NCBI GenBank assembly: GCA_040004035.1
Contig: JAMPLN010000015.1
Reading direction: 5' to 3' (one strand)
Length of the DNA stretch: 64,000 nucleotides
Source: Microcoleus vaginatus_C
GTDB taxonomy: Bacteria; Cyanobacteriota; Cyanobacteriia; Cyanobacteriales; Microcoleaceae
The notes under the pieces are model-generated. The model was not told the DNA's origin, did no database searches, and was given only the letters and a program-made list of their open reading frames with translations. The first letter of the stretch is position 1; every line of letters starts with the position of its first letter. This document shows positions 54,547-62,047 of the stretch, one piece after another. A program made the position numbers and the translations under genes.

Positions 54547-54859
54547 GGTGGACGTTCCTTATATAAAATTTGGTGTACCTGCTACTTTTCCAATATAGCG
54601 CTAAATTCCAAAAAGTATCTAAATTTACAAAAAATTTACAGTTGTTGACCGCTCGACCAAACTCCTGTATAAGATTGGTCATAAGTCAATAGCGATATCT
54701 TGACAATCAAAAAAAAAAGGCAGAACGCTAGAGCTGCCAAAGGACGAAAGCTAGAGCTGGAAAAGCCTAGAGCAGCAGAAGGCAGAAGGCAGAAGTTGAA
54801 ATTCTCCCCATCTCACAACATTTACTCCCAGGGTAAGGTATTTATGACGTACCCAACAT
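54547..54859. other. Intergenic region upstream of the small gene
   Basis: 313 nt between the small minus-strand gene and bioF. A purine-rich stretch (AGAGCTGG, AGCAGAAGGCAGAAGG) at 54720-54800 and nothing that looks like a gene. Confidence 0.5.
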
Positions 54860-56032
54860 TTACTCAAAACTCACAACTTGCTTCAGCGCCTCTACCAATT
54901 GCTGAAGGTGTGCGAGCTCGTGAGTTGCCATCAGCGAAATCCGAATTCGACTGACACTTACAGTCGGAGGCCGAATCGCCGGAGCAAAAATACCCATGTC
55001 CTTGAGTTTGCTCCCTACTGTTAAAGCTGCCGCTGCATTTTTTAACGGAAGACTGAAAATTGGGGAGAGGGAATTGCTAATTGGTAATTGGTGATTGGTA
55101 ATCGCGCAATATTTGAAAGTTCCGATATTTTGTCGCAACCGAACTCGGCGTTCTGGTTCTTGCTGTACAATCCTCACAGCTTCCAAAGCAGCCGCCGCAT
55201 CAGCAGGCGTCAATGCTGTAGTATAAATCCAAGTCGCAGCTCGATTACGCAGAAAATCAATTAAAGCAGCAGAGCCCGCAACGTAACCACCTAAACTTCC
55301 CAAAGCTTTGCTGAGTGTCCCCACTTGAATCAGTGGTGTTCCCGTACACCCGAAATGTTCTGCACAACCGGCACCGCTAGCACCGAAAACTCCTGTAGCG
55401 TGAGCTTCATCTACTAATACCATGCAGTTAAAGGTTTCGGCCACAGCCAACAACTGCGGTAGCGGACACAAGTCCCCATCCATGCTAAAGACGCTATCGG
55501 TAATAATTAAACACTTGCGGTATCGGGCGCGATTTTGCTCTAGCTTTGCCTTTAAATCCTCAAGATTGCAGTGACTGTACTCTAGGGCAGTTGCACCGCT
55601 GAGTGTGGCACCGTTTTTCAGGCTCGAATGGTTGTACTTGTCAGATAATATCAAATCGCGCTTGCCGACAACGGATGCGATCGCCCCTAAATTCGCCAAA
55701 TATCCCGAACTAAATACTAAAGCATCTTCAGTTTGTTTTAAATTAGCAATACCCAGTTCTAGCTGTCGGTGCAAATCGCGGTGTCCGCTGACCAACCTCG
55801 AACCCGTCGCACCCGTACCAAATTCCTTAGTGGCAGCCATAGCAGCTTGAATTAACCTGTCATCGCCGGCAAGTCCGAGATAATCGTTGCTGGCAAAGTT
55901 AATCAGGCTCTGGCCTGATAACTTTACCACAGGCCCGGGGCAACTATCGATCGATCGTGGCGATCGATACCAATCGGCACTGCGAACTGTGTCCAGGGCC
56001 TTCTCTATCCAAGCGTAAGGGTCTGCGTTCAT
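54860..56032 (-). CDS. bioF: 8-Amino-7-oxononanoate synthase
   Basis: A PLP enzyme of biotin synthesis that joins pimeloyl-ACP/CoA and alanine. The 390-residue protein has NFASNDYLGLAGD, GTGATGSRLVSGHRDLH, DEAHATGVFGASGAG and the Schiff-base Lys in VGTLSKALGSLGGYVAG. The C-terminus AIRPPTVSVSRIRISLMATH is normal. Oddity: bases 55071-55103 inside the gene are the (ATTGGTA)n heptamer repeat, translated as ITNHQLPISNS between residues about 310 and 325. In homologues a surface helix/loop lies there. The frame stays open, so the protein may still fold, with a changed loop. Confidence 0.88.
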   Translation of the reverse strand: MNADPYAWIEKALDTVRSADWYRSPRSIDSCPGPVVKLSGQSLINFASNDYLGLAGDDRLIQAAMAATKEFGTGATGSRLVSGHRDLHRQLELGIANLKQTEDALVFSSGYLANLGAIASVVGKRDLILSDKYNHSSLKNGATLSGATALEYSHCNLEDLKAKLEQNRARYRKCLIITDSVFSMDGDLCPLPQLLAVAETFNCMVLVDEAHATGVFGASGAGCAEHFGCTGTPLIQVGTLSKALGSLGGYVAGSAALIDFLRNRAATWIYTTALTPADAAAALEAVRIVQQEPERRVRLRQNIGTFKYCAITNHQLPISNSLSPIFSLPLKNAAAALTVGSKLKDMGIFAPAIRPPTVSVSRIRISLMATHELAHLQQLVEALKQVVSFE

Positions 56033-56098
56033 ATTGGAAAGCGATCGGGTAATACGTTATATTAGCTGGTGATCAGTTCCTCCCTATCACAGAAGCAT

Positions 56099-57034
56099 AT
56101 GCCACTCACTAAAAAATACAGATTAGTCACCCGCAGCGATTTTGACGGTCTTGTCTGTGCCGTTTTGCTCAAAGAACTCGATATGATCGACGAGATTAAA
56201 TTCGTGCATCCTAAAGATATGCAGGATGGGAAAATCGAAATAACAAATAACGATATTAGCACCAATTTACCCTATGTTGAGGGAGTTCATCTAGCTTTCG
56301 ATCACCATTTCAGCGAAACTCTTAGACACGAGAAAATCAAAATTAACCACATCATCGATCCCTATGCAGCTTCTGCAGCTAGGGTACTGTACAAATATTA
56401 TGGAGGCAAAGCAAAGTTTCCTGATATTTCTGAGGCGATGATGGCGGCAGTTGACAAATCAGATTCCGCTCAATTTGCCCAAGAAGAGGTTTTGCATCCG
56501 CAAGAATGGGTGTTATTAAACTTCATAATGGACGCCCGAACAGGCTTAGGAAGGTTTAAAGACTTTACGGTCTCCAATTATCAGTTAATGATGCAGTTAA
56601 TCGATTACTGCAAAAATCATACCATCGATGAAATTTTGCAGCTTCCTGATGTAAAAGAAAGAGTAGACCTCTACTTCGAGCAAGAAGAAAAATTTAAAGA
56701 GCAAATACAGAGATGCGCCAAAGTTTATAATAATTTAGTTGTTTTGGATTTGCGTAACGAAGAGGTGATTTATGCGGGGAATCGTTTTGTAATTTATGCT
56801 TTGTTCCCCGATTGCAATATATCGATTCACGTACTTTGGGGACTGAAACAACAAAATACTGTTTTCGCAGTTGGCAAGTCAATCTTTAACAAAACTTCTA
56901 AAACTAATATTGGGGAGTTAATGTTAAGATATGGCGGCGGTGGGCACCAGAATGCCGGAACTTGTCAGATTGAGAACGATAAAGCTAGTCAAGTTTTAAA
57001 AGAGTTAATTGCCCAGATCGAGCAAAATGGTTAA
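56099..57034 (+). CDS. DHH-family phosphoesterase
   Basis: A 311-residue protein from ATG 56099 (MPLTKKYRLVTRSDFDG). Motifs of the DHH family in order: SDFDGLVCAVL (metal-binding Asp), FDHHF (DHH motif), DKSDSAQF, and the C-terminal DHHA1 glycine-rich block YGGGGHQNAGTCQ. Members include nanoRNase/pAp phosphatase (NrnA) and exopolyphosphatase-like enzymes. Which one this is cannot be read from the motifs. It is divergent from bioF. Confidence 0.85.
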   Translation: MPLTKKYRLVTRSDFDGLVCAVLLKELDMIDEIKFVHPKDMQDGKIEITNNDISTNLPYVEGVHLAFDHHFSETLRHEKIKINHIIDPYAASAARVLYKYYGGKAKFPDISEAMMAAVDKSDSAQFAQEEVLHPQEWVLLNFIMDARTGLGRFKDFTVSNYQLMMQLIDYCKNHTIDEILQLPDVKERVDLYFEQEEKFKEQIQRCAKVYNNLVVLDLRNEEVIYAGNRFVIYALFPDCNISIHVLWGLKQQNTVFAVGKSIFNKTSKTNIGELMLRYGGGGHQNAGTCQIENDKASQVLKELIAQIEQNG

Positions 57035-57094
57035 ATTGGCTTTATCTTTTTTGCAGTCAGGACTTGAGTCTTTGATTATTTATTTTAATTTTCA

Positions 57095-57175
57095 GCACTA
57101 AAGTCCTTACTACAAACAGGGATTTTTAGGACTGAAGTCCTTACTGCAAACGGGAGTTTAGTCCTCAAGGTTTTG
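57095..57175. repeat. Dispersed short repeat, two copies
   Basis: The motif AAGTCCTTACTACAAAC appears at about 57101-57117 and again as AAGTCCTTACTGCAAAC at about 57136-57152, each with a TAGGACTGAAG-like flank. Similar ACTACAAAT segments occur near 22890. Confidence 0.6.
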
Positions 57176-57391
57176 AGCTGACGGGTTCTGAACATTGAGA
57201 TTTTCGGAACAGTTGCCTTTGACTGGTGGCAAATGGTCTACCAAACCCATATCAAAAGCGATATCCGGCAACTCATCAGCGTTATATTTTCCTGGCTCAA
57301 ACAATCGCCCGGGAGTAAAACAAGGCTGTTTCAATCGTACCATTTCCCCCGGTGAAAACATTCCCCTAAACATTTTGCGTTCGAGTCCCAT
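57158..57391 (-). CDS. Small hypothetical protein (77 aa)
   Basis: From ATG 57391 the frame reads MGLERKMFRGMFSPGEMVRL and then has Pro- and Asp-rich stretches (PDIAFDMGLVDHLPP) to its stop. The longer frame from 57454 overlaps the glycosyltransferase gene and is less likely. It lies 11 nt downstream of that gene on the same strand and may be co-transcribed. No family recognised. Confidence 0.5.
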   Translation of the reverse strand: MGLERKMFRGMFSPGEMVRLKQPCFTPGRLFEPGKYNADELPDIAFDMGLVDHLPPVKGNCSENLNVQNPSAQNLED

Positions 57392-57402
57392 AATTTCGGC
57401 TC

Positions 57403-58524
57403 CTAAAACAATTCTCGCATTAATTTTAGCAATTTTTGAGCGGCAGCTTCCCAATTAAATAAATCCGCCGTCTCTCTAGCTTTTTGAGCTACATGAAAAC
57501 GCATCGGGTCTTCAACAATTTTTCGCAACTGTTCGCGAACAGACTGAACATTTGGTTCTGCCCAATGAGGAGCATTTCTGATTTCTAGATACTGAGTATC
57601 GTAACACTTTCCGACGGGAATTAGAGCGTAAGCAATGGGATAGCAGTTTTCAGCATTGGCGTACTCAGTCGGGCCGCCGTACATAGTCATAGCAACGGGC
57701 AAACCTGCAGCAAAGGCATCCAAAATTTTAATCGCAAAACCCTCCCCGCGAAACGGAGCTAAAAAAGCATCGGCTGACAAGTATAAATCAGCTAGTTCTG
57801 CTTTATTACAAAATTTAGGGATTATCAGAATTTTGGCTTTTAACTTGCCGAGCTGCTTTTCGATATGGGCGAGATGTTTCACTATAACATCAGGATTTTT
57901 TCCTCCATCTTTTATTATTAACTTTACGTTAGAATCATCTTTAAACTCTTCCCAAAAAGCTTGAATTGCCAGATCCGTGCCAAATCTATACATATCAAAA
58001 GAATTGGTCATGTGTAGAATATGTTTTACATCTTTTGGTTGTTTTGGGGATCTGGGAAAATAGAGTTGCGAGATTAAAGGATTGAAACCTAGAGGCATGA
58101 CTGAGACGTTGGCCGCCGGACATCCCGCTTTTATTAAAACGTTTTTAGAGTATTGGCTGACGGCTAGTTTGTGGGATGAAGTGTTAACAGCATCGTAAAT
58201 CCAGTAATCATAATCATCATGGTTTTGGGCGAATTCGTAATTGATAGCAAAAAGTTCTAAGTTGAGATGTCCGTTGAGTTCTTTTAAAAAATAAGGTTTC
58301 CAATAATGAGACCATTTGATCTGAAATAAATCTGAGGGTGCAGTGTTCATCCACTTCGCTAGCAGGTCGTTTTCTTCTGCTGTCAAATTGCGGCTGAGAT
58401 GAGATGCTATTGTTGAAGGTTCAACCGAAATAGGAATTCCCATTTGGTGTAAAGTTTTCGCCAGGGATAGCGTAATATCAGCGAAGGAGTTAAAGTGTTG
58501 AAAACCAACGTTAAAGTGAACCAT
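57403..58524 (-). CDS. Glycosyltransferase, family 4-like (GT1)
   Basis: A 373-residue GT-B fold enzyme. The C-terminal sugar-nucleotide site is visible in LYLSADAFLAPFRGEGFAIK (the E-x7-E type Glu) and LDAFAAGLPVAMTMYGGPTEY. The N-terminal domain starts MVHFNVGFQHFNSF. It transfers a sugar from an activated donor, probably for a glycan or glycolipid. The donor and acceptor are unknown. It heads a minus-strand pair with the small gene at 57158. Confidence 0.82.
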   Translation of the reverse strand: MVHFNVGFQHFNSFADITLSLAKTLHQMGIPISVEPSTIASHLSRNLTAEENDLLAKWMNTAPSDLFQIKWSHYWKPYFLKELNGHLNLELFAINYEFAQNHDDYDYWIYDAVNTSSHKLAVSQYSKNVLIKAGCPAANVSVMPLGFNPLISQLYFPRSPKQPKDVKHILHMTNSFDMYRFGTDLAIQAFWEEFKDDSNVKLIIKDGGKNPDVIVKHLAHIEKQLGKLKAKILIIPKFCNKAELADLYLSADAFLAPFRGEGFAIKILDAFAAGLPVAMTMYGGPTEYANAENCYPIAYALIPVGKCYDTQYLEIRNAPHWAEPNVQSVREQLRKIVEDPMRFHVAQKARETADLFNWEAAAQKLLKLMRELF

Positions 58525-58570
58525 ATTTATTGGTTATTAGTCAGGGTAATCGCATCTAATTTGGTATAAA

Positions 58571-58852
58571 TTGTACTTGACAAATGACAGAAAATGCACC
58601 CGCCAGAGGCAGGGCTGCGGCGGAGACGCGATCGGCGACCAACCAGCAGTTAAACAGGGAATGAACAAAGGCAGGTATCCCTCACTCAGGCAGATGGAAA
58701 AAGGCTGCCGTGAAATCTACCGGCAACGGAACATTGTTGAACTTGCTATCAACCGACTCAAACAATGGAGTCCGATCGCTATTCGATATGATAAGCTGGC
58801 TGCCAATTATACAGCCATGATTACGATCGCCTGCATTCTGTCGTGGTTATAG
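58571..58852 (+). pseudogene. IS5-like transposase C-terminal remnant
   Basis: The last about 50 residues (YRQRNIVELAINRLKQWSPI, then AIRYDKLAANYTAMITIACI) match the DDE-E region of IS5/IS1031-type transposases, where R-N-x-V-E-x-x-x-x-x-L-K precedes A-x-R-Y-D-K. The upstream 40 residues are only weakly related, and no upstream part of the gene is present. It is a C-terminal fragment of a lost insertion. Confidence 0.6.
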
Positions 58853-59652
58853 TTTGAAAACACGCCCTAGGCAAGATCACGTGATGGAGATAAGTCAACT
58901 AGGTGGAACCCCAGCGAGCGTGCTTAGCTGGCTATCAGTATCACACTAAATTTTCATTCCTTAGTTTAGGAGCTGCCATTGAATGATGCTGTCAAATATT
59001 TGAAAAATTTCCCTTGCCATTATACCTTAATTAATGCGATTACCCTGTAATATCTCTGAGTATTTTTTTATTTTTTCTCTTCTGGGGTCGTTCAAATTGG
59101 CACGATATTCTAAAAAACTGGCATTTAATATATTCACCCAAGGCAATGAATCTGTTTGTTTTGTTGGTGATTTAAAGTTTGAGTAAAACCTTTTGCCCTT
59201 GATAGCACTCATAAACTACAATAACTACATTGAAATTTATTCGGATTTAACTCTAGCATATTTTGGGTTCAAATTAAGATGCGTTTACCCTGGAGCGTAA
59301 GACCAGGATTAGGCAGCAGTTAAATCTGTCTGCCCTACTTGACTTTTGTGACATTTTCGTAAGTTATCAACCATGGGAAGATCCTGGTGATGAAGATTGG
59401 GAAGCTCTGCCTCCCAATAGTTTTCTCCTTTTAATCGAGGATGTGCCTCCTCCAAAGGCATTCCCAGGCAGAGCCTGGGAACGATTGGAATAGTCATTGG
59501 TCATGCGTTAATTGCTAAGCTGTTGCGGCATTTAAATTGTCTGTCAAAAAACAATCAAACAATGAGTGGGGTGGGCCTCCGCCGGCAGAGAATATGCAAT
59601 TTAAATGCGTAGCAGCTTACTAACTAATAACTAATAACTAATTACCCCTTTT
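58853..59652. other. Gene-poor region with structured repeat
   Basis: 800 nt without a firm gene. A 61-residue frame on the minus strand at 59027-59212 has normal composition but no ribosome binding site; it could be a decayed gene. The repeat at 59400-59485 has a hairpin TTCCCAGGC-AGA-GCCTGGGAA (59461-59481), a type of element common in this kind of genome. Confidence 0.5.
59461..59481. repeat. Hairpin repeat TTCCCAGGC...GCCTGGGAA
   Basis: Nine-base arms with a 3-nt centre; preceded by GCCTCC/GGAGG complementary segments (59405-59460). It resembles a palindromic dispersed repeat. Confidence 0.6.
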
Positions 59653-60780
59653 TTACAGCTTCTCAAACACGGAGAACATCGGCAGATACATCGACAGCAA
59701 AATCGAACCTACGATACCACCGACGAAAACAATCATCAGAGGTTCTAGCATACTGGTAAGTCCTTTTACTGCTTCTTCCACTTCCGTTTCGTAGAAAGCG
59801 CCCACTTTCATCAGCATCTTGTCAAGTTCCCCTGTCTCCTCGCCAATTGCCATCATTTGAATAGCCAAAGACGGAAAAACAGCTTGTTCTTGCAAAGCAA
59901 TACTGATCATGCCGCCACTTTGAATTTCCTGCCTGGCATATTCGATCGCATTAGATATCGCCTGATTCCCAGCCACATCTCGCACAATTTCCAAAGAATT
60001 GAGAATCGGCACGCCCGATCGCGTCAGCGACCCAAATATCACGCAAAACCGAGCCACCGCCGATTTTTCGATCAAATCTCCAAACACCGGCAATTTCAGC
60101 GCAATCTTATCAATTTGTAGGTGACCTACTGGAGTTTTGTAGTACATATCGAAGGCAATTTTGAGCGCTATAATTACCCCAATAACTGTTATCTGTTGGA
60201 TCGGAGGCCAAGCCGTACAAAATTTACTAATTCCCAACATAATCAGCGTAAAAGTTGGCAAATCTGCACCAATATCCTCAAAGATTTTAGCGAAAACTGG
60301 TAGCAAGAATATGGTCATTGCGAAAAAAACCGCGACCGCGATGCCCAACACAGTCTTCGGATAAGACATCGCCGAATTAATTTCGGCTTCCGTCTTGTGA
60401 TTTTTTTCCATCATCACGGCTAGACGGTCTAGAGTTTCATCTAGCACCCCCCCGACTTCTCCCGCCGCCACCATGCTGATAAACAGTTGGTCAAAAACAT
60501 CAGGAAACTTAGCCATCGCCTCTGCCAAGTTTATCCCCTCCTGCACGTCAGCATTCATGCTCCTGAGCGCTCGTTTCAGCTTAGCATTAGAACACTGCTC
60601 GTGCAGCACGGAAAGGCATCTCACGATCGCCACCCCTGCATTAAACATAGCCGCAAACTGACGAGCAAAAATAGCCATATCCTTAACAGTAAGACTGGTA
60701 AGGTTATACTCGATTTGCTCCTGAATCTTACTGAAATCAAAGCCACCTTTCGGTTTTTCGCGGATAACGTTGGTAGCCAC
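59653..60780 (-). CDS. pilC: Type IV pilus inner-membrane platform protein PilC
   Basis: A 375-residue GspF/PilC-family protein with two repeated T2SSF domains (DMAIFARQFAAMFNAGVAIV, then SAVARFCVIFGSLTRSGVPI) and about three membrane helices (near 145-175, 190-215 and the C-terminus IVFVGGIVGSILLSMYLPMF). It anchors the pilus machinery to which PilB and PilT attach. The start is a GTG 8 nt after GAGGTGA. It is the last gene of pilB-pilT-pilC. It is about 30 residues shorter than many PilC proteins at the N-terminus. Confidence 0.93.
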   Translation of the reverse strand: MATNVIREKPKGGFDFSKIQEQIEYNLTSLTVKDMAIFARQFAAMFNAGVAIVRCLSVLHEQCSNAKLKRALRSMNADVQEGINLAEAMAKFPDVFDQLFISMVAAGEVGGVLDETLDRLAVMMEKNHKTEAEINSAMSYPKTVLGIAVAVFFAMTIFLLPVFAKIFEDIGADLPTFTLIMLGISKFCTAWPPIQQITVIGVIIALKIAFDMYYKTPVGHLQIDKIALKLPVFGDLIEKSAVARFCVIFGSLTRSGVPILNSLEIVRDVAGNQAISNAIEYARQEIQSGGMISIALQEQAVFPSLAIQMMAIGEETGELDKMLMKVGAFYETEVEEAVKGLTSMLEPLMIVFVGGIVGSILLSMYLPMFSVFEKL

Positions 60781-60874
60781 AGCTCACCTCTGAAAATTTA
60801 TTAAAAGTTATGACTCATCAGTCATCAGTCATTAATTCAGCCTGCGAACTCCTGACTAATGACTGCAGACTGAA

Positions 60875-61972
60875 TTAATGAGCTTTTACCGGGGCGCCAC
60901 CAACAGGTGCCGGGCCGATCAAGCGCTCGAGTTCGTCAGCCTTAGAAGCCTTTGCCATTGCCGATTCCCAAGTGACTTTACCGCTCTTGTAAAGTTCAGC
61001 GAGGGCCATTTCCATCGTCCTCATACCCAATTTTGCCCCCATTTGGATTTGGGAGTAAATCATGGGAGTTTTGCCCTCCCGGATCAAGTTAGCCATAGCT
61101 GGAGTATTTACCATGATTTCCATAGCGCAGCAGCGGCCGCCCCCAACTTTTATTACCAAATTTTGGCTGCAAATTCCCACCAAAGAGTTAGACACCTGGG
61201 CGCGAACTTGGGGTTGTTGAATGGGCGGGAACACGTCCAAAATCCGATCGATCGTTGCAGCCGCCGAATTAGTGTGCAGCGTTCCCATCACCATGTGACC
61301 GGTTTCTGCCGCCGAAATTGCCAGACCGATCGTTTCTAAGTCCCGCATTTCCCCCACAAGAATTACATCAGGATCTTCGCGCAAAGCAGCTTTCAGCGCA
61401 TTAGCAAAGCTCTTAGTATCTTCGCCTTTTTGGCGCTGGTGAAACAAACTCTTGATATTAGGAAACACATATTCGATCGGATCTTCAACTGTTAGAATAT
61501 GTTCCGCCCGCGTCCGGTTGACCAGATCCAACAACGCCGCCATCGTAGTAGTTTTCCCGGAACCCGTTTGTCCCGTCACCAACAGCATACCCCTGGGTCT
61601 TTCCGTCAGATCCCGCAAAATTTGCGGCACGCCTAAAGCATCTGCGTTAGGGATCTTAGAAGCCAGAGCCCGCATACAAGCAGCCCAAGCACCCCGCTCC
61701 CGGTAGACATTGACCCGAAACCGAGCCAATCCCCGAACGCCGTAAGCGCAGTCGAGTTCCCACTCCATTTCCAACTGCTTGCGCTGCATATTGTTGAGCA
61801 TTTGGAAAATTAGGATCTGCACTTCCTCAGCAGACAGAATGTCGCCGTATTGAGTCTGAGGAGTTAGTTTACCGCTGACTCGGAAGAATATAGGCGCGCC
61901 CGCTTGGATGTGTATGTCCGAACCCCCTTGCTCTACCAGGGACTCCAGTACGTCTTCAATCATCAGACCCAT
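60875..61972 (-). CDS. pilT: Type IV pilus retraction ATPase PilT
   Basis: A 365-residue hexameric ATPase that depolymerises pili. I start it at ATG 61972, with GAGGAGAGG 7 nt upstream; the 13 extra residues of the longer frame lack such support. Walker A VTGQTGSGKTTTMAAL, Asp box VEDPIEYVFP, Walker B DPDVILVGEMRD and His box GHMVMGTLHTNSA are present, along with an N-terminal PAS-like domain (DIHIQAGAPIFFRVSG). It lies 75 nt after pilB and 94 nt before pilC. It is distinct from the PilT-like gene at 25.4 kb. Confidence 0.95.
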   Translation of the reverse strand: MGLMIEDVLESLVEQGGSDIHIQAGAPIFFRVSGKLTPQTQYGDILSAEEVQILIFQMLNNMQRKQLEMEWELDCAYGVRGLARFRVNVYRERGAWAACMRALASKIPNADALGVPQILRDLTERPRGMLLVTGQTGSGKTTTMAALLDLVNRTRAEHILTVEDPIEYVFPNIKSLFHQRQKGEDTKSFANALKAALREDPDVILVGEMRDLETIGLAISAAETGHMVMGTLHTNSAAATIDRILDVFPPIQQPQVRAQVSNSLVGICSQNLVIKVGGGRCCAMEIMVNTPAMANLIREGKTPMIYSQIQMGAKLGMRTMEMALAELYKSGKVTWESAMAKASKADELERLIGPAPVGGAPVKAH

Positions 61973-62047
61973 AGATACCTCTCCTCGATCAAATTGATAG
62001 TTATTGACCAATCTAGCTCAGTTAACAGTCAACAGTTAACTGCTGAA

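Noticed and set aside
59309..59497. Minus-strand 62-residue frame
   Set aside because: It runs through the palindromic repeat at 59400-59485 and reads as repeat-derived.
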